Assembly (NCBI GenBank): GCA_035695265.1
Contig: DASSEM010000050.1
Span: forward strand, 1 to 13,039
Source of the DNA: RHKX01 sp035695265
GTDB taxonomy: Bacteria > Actinomycetota > Thermoleophilia > Solirubrobacterales > 70-9
Reading direction: 5' to 3'
Length of the DNA stretch: 13,039 nucleotides
Shown here: piece after piece, positions 7,406-13,039 of the stretch
Layout of the letters: each line of letters opens with the position of its first letter
Numbering within the stretch: the first letter of the stretch is position 1
Translations under genes and position numbers: made by a program
The notes under the pieces: model-generated
Told to the model about the DNA's origin: nothing
The model's input: only the letters and a program-made list of their open reading frames with translations
Database searches by the model: none

Positions 7406-8788
7406 CGCTCGGACCTGACTCCCGGCGGCCTTCGGCAGCACGATCGTGACCAGGGCGCCGCCGTCGTTGGTCACCCCCAGCGAGCCTCCGTGCGCGGTTG
7501 CGATCGACTCGACGATCGCAAGGCCGAGGCCCGCTCCCCCGGGCTCCGCGCCCGGGGCACGGGCGAAGCGTTGCGTTGCCTCGCCGAGCAGCCCGTCGGG
7601 AAAGCCCGGACCGTCGTCGGCGACCGTGATCTCGAGGCTTCCGCCTCGCATGCGGGCGGCGATCACGACCTCGCCGTCGCCGTGGCGAAGGGCGTTGGCG
7701 ATCAGGTTGGAGAGCGCCTGCTCGATCCGTGCCGGGTCGACGTCGGCGCGGAGCCCGTCAGGCACGGCGACCGTGATCGGGCGCGTCGCCGCACCGGTGG
7801 CGTGTGCATCGGCGACCTTCCGCGCGAGCGGCCCGATCGGGACCAGCTCGCGGCGGAGCGGCAGCCTGCCGTCGTCGGCGCGGGCGAGGAGCAAGAGGTC
7901 GTCGGCGAGGCGGGAGAGCCGGTCGACCTCCTCGCCGCCGGAGCGGAGCGCGCTTCGAAGCCTCCCCTCGTCGCGAGCGTCGGCGAGGGCGAGCTCGATC
8001 TCCGCCTTGAGGATCGTGAGCGGCGTTCGCAGCTCGTGGCCGGCGTCGGCGACGAACCGGCGCTCCCGCTCGATCGCCGCCTCGAGGCGGGCGAGCATGT
8101 CGTTGAGCGTCCGCCCGAGGCTCGCGATCTCGTCATCGGCCGGACCGAGGGGAAGGCGCCGGCCGGGCTCGTCGCTGCTGATCCGGGCGGCGCGGCGGCG
8201 CATCTCCTCGACCGGCCGCAAGGCGGCCGCGGCGACGAAGTAGGCGGCGAGCGACGCGATCAGCAGCGCAACCGGGCCGCCGATCAGAAGCAGTCGCGCG
8301 AGGGCCGCGAGCGTCCGGTCGTGATCGGCGAGCGATGCCCCGACGACCGCCACGTAGCGGATGCCGTCATCCTGGCTGCGTTGCGCGATCACCCGCATGT
8401 GCCCCCCGGGGCCCTCGACGTCGACATGGTCGAGGCTCCCGTCGAGGAGCCCCTTGATCTGCGCGTGAGTGAGCAAAGGCTCCTGCCGTAGCTCATCGCT
8501 CGTGGCATCGACGACGCCGTCAGGGCCGAGCACCTGTACGTCGCCCTCGGTGTCGACCCGGCCGAGCGGGTCCTGGACCGGGTCCCCGAGATCGTCGCCG
8601 TCGTCGCGGACGATCGCGACCACCGCGGCCAGGCGCGCCGCGAGCTCGCGCTTGATCCGGGTGTCGAAGTTGGAGTCGGTGCGGCTGTAGACGAACAGGC
8701 CGATCGCGGTCAGCACGACCGCCATCACCGCCGCGAACGCCAGCACCAGCCGCAGCCGGATCGGGATCGCCGCGATCCGGGCCCTCAC
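7400..8788 (-). CDS. Sensor histidine kinase (HAMP, HisKA, HATPase)
   Basis: Membrane sensor kinase of a two-component system, 462 residues from the chosen start. Order: short cytoplasmic tail; membrane helix about 13-35; extracytoplasmic sensor domain about 36-161 without a recognised fold; membrane helix about 162-186; HAMP about 187-240; HisKA with phospho-accepting His251 in AGHELRTPLT; HATPase with the N-box (Asn361, Asn365), DDGPGF at 391-396 and the G2 box GLGL at 420-423. I chose GTG 8788 because it overlaps the regulator's stop as GTGA, giving a 4-nt overlap and a compact N-terminus. GTG 8803 is an alternative that adds five residues. It is the last gene of the PepSY-regulator-kinase operon and is translationally coupled to the regulator. 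The PepSY protein may modulate its sensor domain. The signal is unknown. Confidence 0.95.
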   Translation of the reverse strand: MRARIAAIPIRLRLVLAFAAVMAVVLTAIGLFVYSRTDSNFDTRIKRELAARLAAVVAIVRDDGDDLGDPVQDPLGRVDTEGDVQVLGPDGVVDATSDELRQEPLLTHAQIKGLLDGSLDHVDVEGPGGHMRVIAQRSQDDGIRYVAVVGASLADHDRTLAALARLLLIGGPVALLIASLAAYFVAAAALRPVEEMRRRAARISSDEPGRRLPLGPADDEIASLGRTLNDMLARLEAAIERERRFVADAGHELRTPLTILKAEIELALADARDEGRLRSALRSGGEEVDRLSRLADDLLLLARADDGRLPLRRELVPIGPLARKVADAHATGAATRPITVAVPDGLRADVDPARIEQALSNLIANALRHGDGEVVIAARMRGGSLEITVADDGPGFPDGLLGEATQRFARAPGAEPGGAGLGLAIVESIATAHGGSLGVTNDGGALVTIVLPKAAGSQVRAS

Positions 8789-9459
8789 CCGCCCGCCCGC
8801 CACCGGTAGCCGACCCCCCTCACAGTCTCGATCGAGTCCGCGCCGAATGGCTCGTCGACCTTGGCCCGCAGGTAGCGGACGTAGACGTCGATCACGTTCG
8901 AGCGATTCTCGTACTCGCCGTCCCAGACGTGCTCGAGGAGCTGCAGACGGCTCAGCGCCCGGCCCGGATGGCGCATGAATGTCTCCAGCATCGCGAACTC
9001 GATCGGTGAGAGCTCGATCTCGGTGACGCCGTGGCGGACGGTGCGGGCGGCGGGGTCGAGGACCAGATCGCCGGACTCGAGGATCGCGGGCCGCGGCTCC
9101 TCGCCGCGACGCGTCATCGCTCGCAGCCGGGCCTCGAGCTCGGCGAAGGCGAAGGGCTTGGTCAGGTAGTCGTCGGCGCCGCCGTCGAGCCCACTGACTC
9201 GGTCCTCGATCGCGTCGCGGGCGGTCAGCATCAGGATCGGGGTCCAGACCTCGTCGGCGCGGAGCCGCCGGCAGACCTCGAATCCGTCGATGCCGGGGAG
9301 CATGACGTCGAGGACGATCGCGTCGTAGGGAGTCGAGCCCGCCATCCAGAGGGCGTCCTCGCCGTTGTCGGAGTGATCGACCGCGAAGCCGCGCTCGCGC
9401 AGGCCGGCGCGGATCAGCGCCGCGAGCTTCGGCTCGTCCTCGACGATCAGGACGCGCAT
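8785..9459 (-). CDS. OmpR/PhoB-family response regulator
   Basis: A 224-residue DNA-binding response regulator. The receiver domain (about 1-118) has the acidic pocket Glu7/Asp8, phospho-acceptor Asp51 (VLDVMLP), Thr79 (MLTARD) and Lys101 (LTKPF). The C-terminal winged helix (about 128-222) shows the family landmarks: ELSPIEFAMLETFMRHPGR, then LLEHVWDG, then VIDVYVRYLRAKVD and the wing TVRGVGYRW. It is co-transcribed with the PepSY gene 24 bp upstream and overlaps the kinase start. Phosphorylated dimers of this family bind direct repeats about 11 bp apart. Two matching elements lie in this window, at 9946-9965 and 7386-7405, both about 50 bp upstream of genes on the same strand. Autoregulation plus control of the secreted repeat protein is therefore likely. 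Confidence 0.96.
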   Translation of the reverse strand: MRVLIVEDEPKLAALIRAGLRERGFAVDHSDNGEDALWMAGSTPYDAIVLDVMLPGIDGFEVCRRLRADEVWTPILMLTARDAIEDRVSGLDGGADDYLTKPFAFAELEARLRAMTRRGEEPRPAILESGDLVLDPAARTVRHGVTEIELSPIEFAMLETFMRHPGRALSRLQLLEHVWDGEYENRSNVIDVYVRYLRAKVDEPFGADSIETVRGVGYRWRAGG

Positions 9460-9483
9460 GCTCGGCGGCGCCCCCGCCGCTGC

Positions 9484-9894
9484 TCAGTCGTCGTAGGGCA
9501 CGTTGTCGACACGACGTAGATTCTCGTCGAGAGCGACGTCGATCTCGCCCCGATCGGTCATCACCTCGACCTCGTAGGCCTCGCCGGGATCGTCGGAGCG
9601 GTCGACCTCGATCGCCGTCCCGCCGCCGACCGCCGCGACTGCGGCGGCGCCGACCCGCTTCGTCTCGGCCGGGCCGAGTGGCGCGTCGTCGGAGTCGACC
9701 GTGATGTCGGTCGTCGTCTGCTGCGCCGGTGGTTGCTCCGCCGGGGGTGAGGTCGCGGTCTCGGGCACGGTGACGACGGTCTTCTCGCCATCGCCATTGC
9801 CGTCGCCGCTCGCGATCAATGCCCCGGCGAGCCCACCGACCACTAGCGTCGCCACCACTATCACCATCGCTACGGGCCAGCCGATCTTGCTCAT
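9484..9894 (-). CDS. Membrane-anchored PepSY-domain protein
   Basis: A 136-residue protein. An N-terminal hydrophobic segment at about 7-29 is either a signal anchor or an uncleaved signal. It is followed by a Thr/Pro/Gln-rich linker (about 38-70) and a PepSY-like domain (about 72-132) with PAETKRVGAAAVAAVGG and a strand pair ending in EVEVMTDRGEIDVALDENL. PepSY domains occur in extracytoplasmic proteins, sometimes as protease inhibitors or as accessories to envelope-sensing two-component systems. The start is ATG 9894, with GGAAGG upstream at suitable spacing; GTG 9897 directly before it is in frame. It is the first gene of the operon with the regulator and kinase and lies about 50 bp after the tandem CTAATC element. 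It probably sits outside the membrane, where it could present or buffer the signal read by the kinase. Confidence 0.88.
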   Translation of the reverse strand: MSKIGWPVAMVIVVATLVVGGLAGALIASGDGNGDGEKTVVTVPETATSPPAEQPPAQQTTTDITVDSDDAPLGPAETKRVGAAAVAAVGGGTAIEVDRSDDPGEAYEVEVMTDRGEIDVALDENLRRVDNVPYDD

Positions 9895-9945
9895 CACCGA
9901 TCCTTCCGGTTGTCGGTCACCTTGCCGGATCAGCGTCCCCGGCCT

Positions 9946-9965
9946 CGATTAGAGCCCGATTAGAG
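9946..9965 (-). promoter_or_regulatory. Tandem CTAATC element A, candidate response-regulator operator
   Basis: On the + strand GATTAG occurs at 9947-9952 and 9958-9963, within GATTAGAGCCCGATTAG. On the coding (-) strand this reads CTCTAATCG twice, 11 bp apart. It ends 52 nt before the PepSY ATG, lies between the phosphodiesterase stop and PepSY, and matches element B (7386-7405) at 16 of 17 core positions. Confidence 0.65.
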
Positions 9966-9972
9966 GTGGCCC

Positions 9973-10941
9973 TCAGGGTCCGGCGGTCTGCGCCGCGATC
10001 CCGTTCAGGTCGCGGACGGCGCCGCGGAGGTTGCCGGCGGTCACCTGATCGGCGGCGATGATCGAGGGCAGGCGACCGCGCACCCGGGCGCACTCCTCGG
10101 CCCGGCCGACGATGACGCTCCTCGCGTTGACTGCGGCCGAGGCCTCGAGATCGGGCTCGGCCGGCGCGGTCGGCGGTGACCAGTGGTTCATCAGGAACAT
10201 CGAGCCGGTGACGTCGCCGCGGTTGGGGCCGCAGCTCGCCTTCCAGCTCGCCGGGTCGGTCAGGAGGTCCGGCGTCAGGAAGTTGTACGGCGTCTCCTGC
10301 AGGATCCCCTGATAGGTCCGGTGGTACCAGGGGTAGTCGCCGGCGTCGTTGTCGGCGAGCAGGACGACCTGCTGGCGATTCCTGATCATCCAGCGCGCGG
10401 TCGGCCATTCGTCGGTCGGGCCCTCGTATGCGAAGTCGACCAGGCCACTCCGGCGCAGCGCCCGCGCGAATGCGGCCGGCGAGATGTAGTCCTCGTTTTC
10501 GATCAGCAGCACGTTGTTGGGACGGTTGCGGAGGAAGCGCCGGATCTGCCGCAGCTCCGGCGCCAGGCGCGAGGCGCCGAGCTGGCAGTAGACGTGGCAG
10601 AGGTAGGTCCGGGCGGCGGGGTTGGAGGGATCTGCGTTGACGACGATGCCGTCGTCGCGGAGCTCGCCGTAGTAGGTGTCGATCAGAAGCGCCCGGATCC
10701 CGAAGTCGAGCTGATCGGGGATCGCGATCGATTGGTTCGGCAGCACCCAGTCGAGCGCGTCGGCCGACATCGCGTTGTGGGCACCGGCGAGGACGATCTC
10801 GTTGAACGGCTGCTTGCAGAGGACCCGCTGCCCGTTGCAGCGCTTGATCCGCGCCTCGGCCGTCGCCGCCACCGCGCCGCCGGCCACGGCGAGCGCGATC
10901 ATGGCGATCACGGCGGCGAACAGCTTCCGCGGGAGATCCAT
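9973..10941 (-). CDS. Secreted PLC-like phosphodiesterase (PI-PLC X-like TIM barrel)
   Basis: A 322-residue exported protein of the PLC-like phosphodiesterase superfamily. Residues 1-30 are a signal peptide (basic MDLPRK, hydrophobic core, ATAEA). Family landmarks follow: a Cys35/Cys42 pair probably forming a disulphide; the first catalytic His55 in VLAGAHNAMS; RALLIDTYYGE around 84-93 with Asp88; the second catalytic His116 in YLCHVYC; and LLIENED at 145-151. The substrate is unknown: phosphatidylinositol, another phospholipid, or a cell-wall phosphodiester are all possible. ATG 10941 has no Shine-Dalgarno sequence but has TAGATT 8 nt upstream, suggesting a leaderless mRNA. The frame opens further upstream at 10977, but the extra residues precede the signal peptide. 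It lies 78 bp upstream of the PepSY operon on the same strand, so read-through into that operon is possible. Confidence 0.87.
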   Translation of the reverse strand: MDLPRKLFAAVIAMIALAVAGGAVAATAEARIKRCNGQRVLCKQPFNEIVLAGAHNAMSADALDWVLPNQSIAIPDQLDFGIRALLIDTYYGELRDDGIVVNADPSNPAARTYLCHVYCQLGASRLAPELRQIRRFLRNRPNNVLLIENEDYISPAAFARALRRSGLVDFAYEGPTDEWPTARWMIRNRQQVVLLADNDAGDYPWYHRTYQGILQETPYNFLTPDLLTDPASWKASCGPNRGDVTGSMFLMNHWSPPTAPAEPDLEASAAVNARSVIVGRAEECARVRGRLPSIIAADQVTAGNLRGAVRDLNGIAAQTAGP

Positions 10942-10949
10942 CGGCGGCC

Positions 10950-10955
10950 AATCTA
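10950..10955 (-). promoter_or_regulatory. Putative -10 box of a leaderless promoter (phosphodiesterase)
   Basis: On the - strand TAGATT ends 8 nt before ATG 10941. TTGTGC (10979-10974) lies 18 bp further upstream and could be a -35. There is no Shine-Dalgarno sequence. Confidence 0.4.
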
Positions 10956-10984
10956 TCCGCGCGGTCGAGTGCCGCACAAGGGGG

Positions 10985-10990
10985 TACCCT
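10985..10990 (+). promoter_or_regulatory. Putative -10 box of the tRNA-Cys promoter
   Basis: TACCCT ends 11 nt before the first base of tRNA-Cys, the same distance as TATACT before tRNA-Gly. It shares a 60-bp divergent gap with the phosphodiesterase promoter. Confidence 0.4.
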
Positions 10991-11001
10991 TGCCGTCCCC
11001 C

Positions 11002-11072
11002 GGCGCCTTGGCGGAGTGGCTACGCAGCGGCCTGCAAAGCCGTTTACGCCGGTTCGATTCCGGCAGGCGCCT
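11002..11072 (+). tRNA. tRNA-Cys (GCA)
   Basis: A complete 71-nt cloverleaf. The acceptor stem GGCGCCT pairs with AGGCGCC (11065-11071), with discriminator T at 11072, as expected for bacterial tRNA-Cys. The anticodon loop CTGCAAA sits between GCGGC and GCCGT, with anticodon GCA at 11034-11036. The T arm is GCCGG TTCGATT CCGGC. CCA is not encoded. Genes 3' of it look accessory, so it may be an integration site. Confidence 0.96.
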
Positions 11073-11081
11073 CTGAAAATC

Positions 11082-11128
11082 AAGCACGTTCGGTGCTTCA
11101 CCGAATGAAGCGTGTCCCCAATGTGTCC
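11082..11128 (+). repeat. Overlapping hairpins and GTGTCC direct repeats after tRNA-Cys
   Basis: Three mutually exclusive stems overlap: AAGCAC/GTGCTT (11082-11098), TTCGGTG/CACCGAA (11089-11105) and CTTCA/TGAAG (11096-11110). Then GTGTCC occurs at 11112-11117 and 11123-11128, an 11-bp period. One stem could be the tRNA terminator. The repeats could be integrase arm sites. The 169-bp gap (11073-11241) holds no gene that I can support. Confidence 0.4.
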
Positions 11129-11228
11129 TGGCGAGCACCTCGGGGACGGCGCGTAAAGGGTGGTTTGAGATCGACTCAGGGAAGGCTGGCGAAGACCGTT
11201 CCCGCGATCGGGCCTGTGCGGCTCCGTG

Positions 11229-11234
11229 TACGCT
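11229..11234 (+). promoter_or_regulatory. Putative -10 box of a leaderless promoter (AOC-barrel-like gene)
   Basis: TACGCT ends 7 nt before GTG 11242. There is no Shine-Dalgarno sequence and no clear -35. Confidence 0.35.
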
Positions 11235-11241
11235 CTCGCCC

Positions 11242-11718
11242 GTGAACACGCGCCGCAGAATCCATTCCCTCGTCCTTCTGTCCGTGCTCGCAGCCGTCGC
11301 GCTGGTCATGGCTCCTACGGCGGCCTCGGCAAAGCCGAAGCTCCACCCCGTCGACCTCACCGGGGCGACGACTGTGGTCAACGGTTCGATCTTGGCCAGC
11401 CCAGCGCAATATGAGGGCACCATCTCAGGTACGCCGTTCGGCACCGGGAAGATCGAGCTGACGGTGCAGTTGGACCTGGTGTATCGGACCGCGACCGGGA
11501 CGTTCCGGATTCGCGATAACAAGGGGACGGTGCTAGGCACCGTCGACGGGACGATCGTGGGCCTTAACCGCCAGATCGACTTCTACGGGACCGCCGAGTT
11601 GACTGGCGGCACGGGCCGCTACAAGCGGGTTAGCGGGACCGGGCTGGAGGTCCACACCCACAACACGCTCGACGACCCGAACGGCACCATCGAGCTCAGG
11701 GGCTTCGTCACCTACTGA
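11242..11718 (+). CDS. Secreted protein with an allene-oxide-cyclase-like barrel
   Basis: A 158-residue exported protein. Residues 1-30 are a signal peptide (MNTRRR, hydrophobic core, APTAASA). The mature part is strand-rich, with short Gly-rich turns. The stretch AELTGGTGRYKRVSGTG is the signature seen in AOC-barrel/dirigent-like and related eight-stranded barrel proteins of actinobacteria. None of the known enzyme activities can be assigned; many bacterial members are uncharacterised. GTG 11242 has no Shine-Dalgarno sequence but a TACGCT box 7 nt upstream, so a leaderless mRNA is likely. No upstream in-frame start would keep the signal peptide at the N-terminus. It is transcribed away from tRNA-Cys and followed after 49 bp by another secreted protein gene with its own promoter-like box. 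Confidence 0.8.
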   Translation: MNTRRRIHSLVLLSVLAAVALVMAPTAASAKPKLHPVDLTGATTVVNGSILASPAQYEGTISGTPFGTGKIELTVQLDLVYRTATGTFRIRDNKGTVLGTVDGTIVGLNRQIDFYGTAELTGGTGRYKRVSGTGLEVHTHNTLDDPNGTIELRGFVTY

Positions 11719-11755
11719 GCGGAGACTCCCCCCGAATCCCGGTGACCAGGCGCGC

Positions 11756-11761
11756 TAACTT
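11756..11761 (+). promoter_or_regulatory. Putative -10 box of a leaderless promoter (secreted hypothetical)
   Basis: TAACTT ends 6 nt before GTG 11768. There is no Shine-Dalgarno sequence and no clear -35. Confidence 0.4.
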
Positions 11762-11767
11762 GGACAC

Positions 11768-12415
11768 GTGGTGCGGCTCGTATTTTCGTTGATGCTAGTG
11801 CTGACCTTGGCGCTGGTCGAGACGGCGGGGGCAGCTGGATCGTGGCGCGACCTTCATCGACCGCTTCACCTCCCCGAGCTCGCGGCTGGCGAGGCGTGCC
11901 CCGTGAGTTCGGTGGATGAGCGGATCGATTGGGATAGCGCCAACATCTTCGGTGGCTCGGGGATCGGGCGCGGTCCTGCGTACCCGGGCCTCGGCGGCGC
12001 CGATCCCGTGGGCCACTTCCACGCCCCAACTCGCATGGACGGCATGTTCGGCGAGAAGTTGTTCTGGTATGTCAGGCCGAGCCACCGAGGTCGCGTCCTC
12101 GTTCGCGGGCGCCAGCTCGACGGGGGCGGAGTGGTTGGGTGGCTGAAGCGACGAAAGGGCGTCGTCCACCAGCTACGCATCAAGCCGGGCCAGACCGTGA
12201 CGTGGCGGGGCCAACCGCCGGGCAGCCGTGGTGTGCCGACAGGGACGTTCGTCAGCGGCTCGGGCTGCTACGCGGTTCAGATAGATGGAGCGCGATTCAG
12301 CCGCACCATCGTGTTCACCGCCTCGACCCATGGGGCTATCCGTTCCGGTCTGCCCCAGGCACTGATTCGTCCCCTACGCCGAGCCTCGCGCTGCTTGCCG
12401 CGTCCCCGGGTATAG
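11768..12415 (+). CDS. Secreted protein of unknown function
   Basis: A 215-residue protein that I do not recognise. Residues 1-23 form a signal peptide (VRLVFSLMLVLTLALVETAGA). The mature part has two cysteines (Cys44 and Cys167) that could form a disulphide, a Gly-rich segment around 62-80 (NIFGGSGIGRGPAYPGLGG), and an aromatic strand FWYVRPSHRGRVLVRGRQL. FVSGSGCYAVQIDGARFSRTIVF near 161-183 looks like the last strands of a beta domain. The final 30 residues are Arg-rich, without predicted structure, and overlap a - strand reading frame by 42 nt, so the original stop may have been lost. The start is GTG 11768 (GTG 11771 is equivalent), 6 nt after TAACTT with no Shine-Dalgarno sequence. No enzyme motif is visible. 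Confidence 0.65.
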   Translation: MVRLVFSLMLVLTLALVETAGAAGSWRDLHRPLHLPELAAGEACPVSSVDERIDWDSANIFGGSGIGRGPAYPGLGGADPVGHFHAPTRMDGMFGEKLFWYVRPSHRGRVLVRGRQLDGGGVVGWLKRRKGVVHQLRIKPGQTVTWRGQPPGSRGVPTGTFVSGSGCYAVQIDGARFSRTIVFTASTHGAIRSGLPQALIRPLRRASRCLPRPRV

Positions 12416-12790
12416 GTCCGCCGCAATGTTCGCGAGCCCTTCGTGAAGCTCGACGGTGCCGGCGTTCGACTTGACAGTCGTCGGCCGATCGTCCTCGGAT
12501 ATGAGCTCGACTGCGCCACAGGAAGCCGCGCTTGCGAGCCTGCAAACCCATCCCGCTGCGCGGTTGACGGATACGCCCCGTATCGCGGCGATCTCATGGT
12601 TGGGGGCGTCGTCCTCGAGCTCGACCCGACGCCGGTAGAAAGCCGCGACTGCCTCGGGAGCGCATCGGTCGCGCGCGGCCGCGAGCAAGTTGTCGGCGCC
12701 TACTTCGAATTCGCGCAAGCCGTCGAGCAGGCGAGCGAAGTCAGCGAGTCCCGGCCGGCCCCGATGACGGAGGAGGAGTTCCGCGCCCAT
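12374..12790 (-). CDS. Possible helix-turn-helix protein, perhaps degenerate
   Basis: A 138-residue frame from ATG 12790 whose middle resembles small actinobacterial HTH proteins: AVAAFYRRRVELEDDAP, then HEIAAIRGVSVNRAAGWVCRLAS, followed by a Gly/Val/Leu turn, at about residues 52-100. This fits a winged or simple HTH where a sequence such as IA-x-x-x-GVS-x-x-x-A-x-W is expected. Against it: no Shine-Dalgarno sequence, no conserved tail, a 42-nt convergent overlap with the secreted protein gene, and an opposite-strand frame starting at 12764. The frame stays open upstream to 12955, but those residues look random. It may be a decayed mobile-element gene. It covers most of the otherwise empty stretch after 12415. 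Confidence 0.35.
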   Translation of the reverse strand: MGAELLLRHRGRPGLADFARLLDGLREFEVGADNLLAAARDRCAPEAVAAFYRRRVELEDDAPNHEIAAIRGVSVNRAAGWVCRLASAASCGAVELISEDDRPTTVKSNAGTVELHEGLANIAADLYPGTRQAARGSA

Positions 12791-13039
12791 CTCGACCAGG
12801 CCGTCCGCGCCGGAAGCGTCTCGGCGATGAAGTTGTGGAGCGACCGCAACGTCGAGCGCCCAGAGGACTCCGATGCGTGGGGATCCTCGGGGTGGAGAGG
12901 ACGGGATTGTGACTCTCGCGGCCGCCCTCGAGGCAATGGAGCTCGACGACCGCACCGACCTGATCCTGGCGACGCTCGAAGCCGACGACGAGGCTCGGAT
13001 CGGCTGGCGCCGATCCGCTTGGTAGAAGGTCGGTATGGC
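12764..13039 (+). CDS. Possible phage-like small protein, frame uncertain, runs off window
   Basis: From ATG 12764 the first 40 or so codons read MTEEEFRAHLDQAVRAGSV, then SAMKLWSDRNVE and RPEDSDAW. The acidic start and the A-V-R-x-G-S-V-x-A-M-K-L-W pattern recall small prophage-associated proteins of actinobacteria (from memory). After about codon 42 the translation turns Arg/Gly/Ser-rich and looks like a wrong frame, although it stays open to the window end. A frameshift or decay near 12880 would explain this. There is no Shine-Dalgarno sequence before the ATG. The start overlaps the - strand HTH-like frame by 27 nt, so the two may be divergent genes. Confidence 0.3.
   Translation, partial: MTEEEFRAHLDQAVRAGSVSAMKLWSDRNVERPEDSDAWGSSGWRGRDCDSRGRPRGNGARRPHRPDPGDARSRRRGSDRLAPIRLVEGRYG
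12909..13025 (+). CDS. Possible 38-residue small protein
   Basis: GTG 12909 follows GGAGAGG at 12894-12900 with an 8-nt spacer, a good ribosome-binding site. The 38-residue product is acidic and Leu/Ala-rich (TLAAALEAMELDDRTDLILA, then TLEADDEARIGW) and should form a helix. The same frame opens at ATG 12873. It is in a different frame from the 12764 reading and may be its true tail after a frameshift. There is no recognised family. Confidence 0.25.
   Translation: MTLAAALEAMELDDRTDLILATLEADDEARIGWRRSAW

Noticed and set aside
7490..8491. 333-codon open frame on the + strand
   Set aside because: It is antisense to the histidine kinase, whose domains are unmistakable; the product shows no motif.
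10183..11076. 297-codon open frame on the + strand
   Set aside because: It is antisense to the phosphodiesterase and runs through the tRNA-Cys gene, so it cannot be a real gene.
9917..11101. 394-codon open frame on the - strand
   Set aside because: It overlaps the phosphodiesterase in another frame, includes the tRNA-Cys region and is Arg-rich noise.

Overview
The window is GC-rich, has short intergenic gaps, uses GTG and TTG starts, and several of its genes appear to lack Shine-Dalgarno sequences. Together with a WhiG/FliA-type sigma factor next to a Xer recombinase and several small secreted proteins of unknown function, this suggests a deep-branching actinobacterium. Thermoleophilia/Solirubrobacterales is my best guess, by inference only. 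Most of the window reads as chromosomal housekeeping DNA. The last 2 kb, after a tRNA-Cys gene, looks more accessory.

Layout. (1) 1-2623, + strand: the 3' part of a XerC-type tyrosine recombinase, a WhiG/FliA sigma factor, a zinc-ribbon protein of unknown function, and a type 1 RNase H whose GTG start overlaps the preceding stop codon by 4 nt. (2) 2624-3224: a 12-bp inverted repeat, tRNA-Gly(GCC), and a GlsB/YeaQ-type small membrane protein that converges on (3) a short, class III-like UvrA ATPase (3225-5618, - strand). (4) Divergent from uvrA: a ferritin, a gap of about 330 bp with an IdeR/DtxR-like palindrome, and a GFA-family zinc protein. (5) 7006-10941: five genes on the - strand. In transcription order they are a secreted PLC-like phosphodiesterase, a membrane-anchored PepSY protein, an OmpR-family response regulator, a HAMP sensor kinase, and a small secreted protein made of two nearly identical 38-residue repeats. 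(6) tRNA-Cys(GCA), divergent from the phosphodiesterase. (7) 11073-13039: an AOC-barrel-like secreted protein, another secreted protein of unknown function, and a poorly defined, possibly decayed end with helix-turn-helix and phage-like fragments.

The most interesting signal is in region 5. The same 17-bp tandem element (GATTAG twice, 11 bp apart on the + strand; CTAATC twice on the coding strand) occurs about 50 bp upstream of the PepSY-regulator-kinase operon and again about 50 bp upstream of the repeat protein gene. There it overlaps the kinase stop codon. An 11-bp period is what OmpR/PhoB regulators usually recognise. The simplest reading is a small envelope-sensing regulon: PepSY accessory protein, regulator and kinase control their own operon and a secreted Cys/Lys-rich tandem-repeat effector. 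This is inferred from sequence alone.

A second pattern is a set of starts with a TANNNT-like -10 box only 6-8 nt upstream and no Shine-Dalgarno sequence, which suggests leaderless mRNAs.
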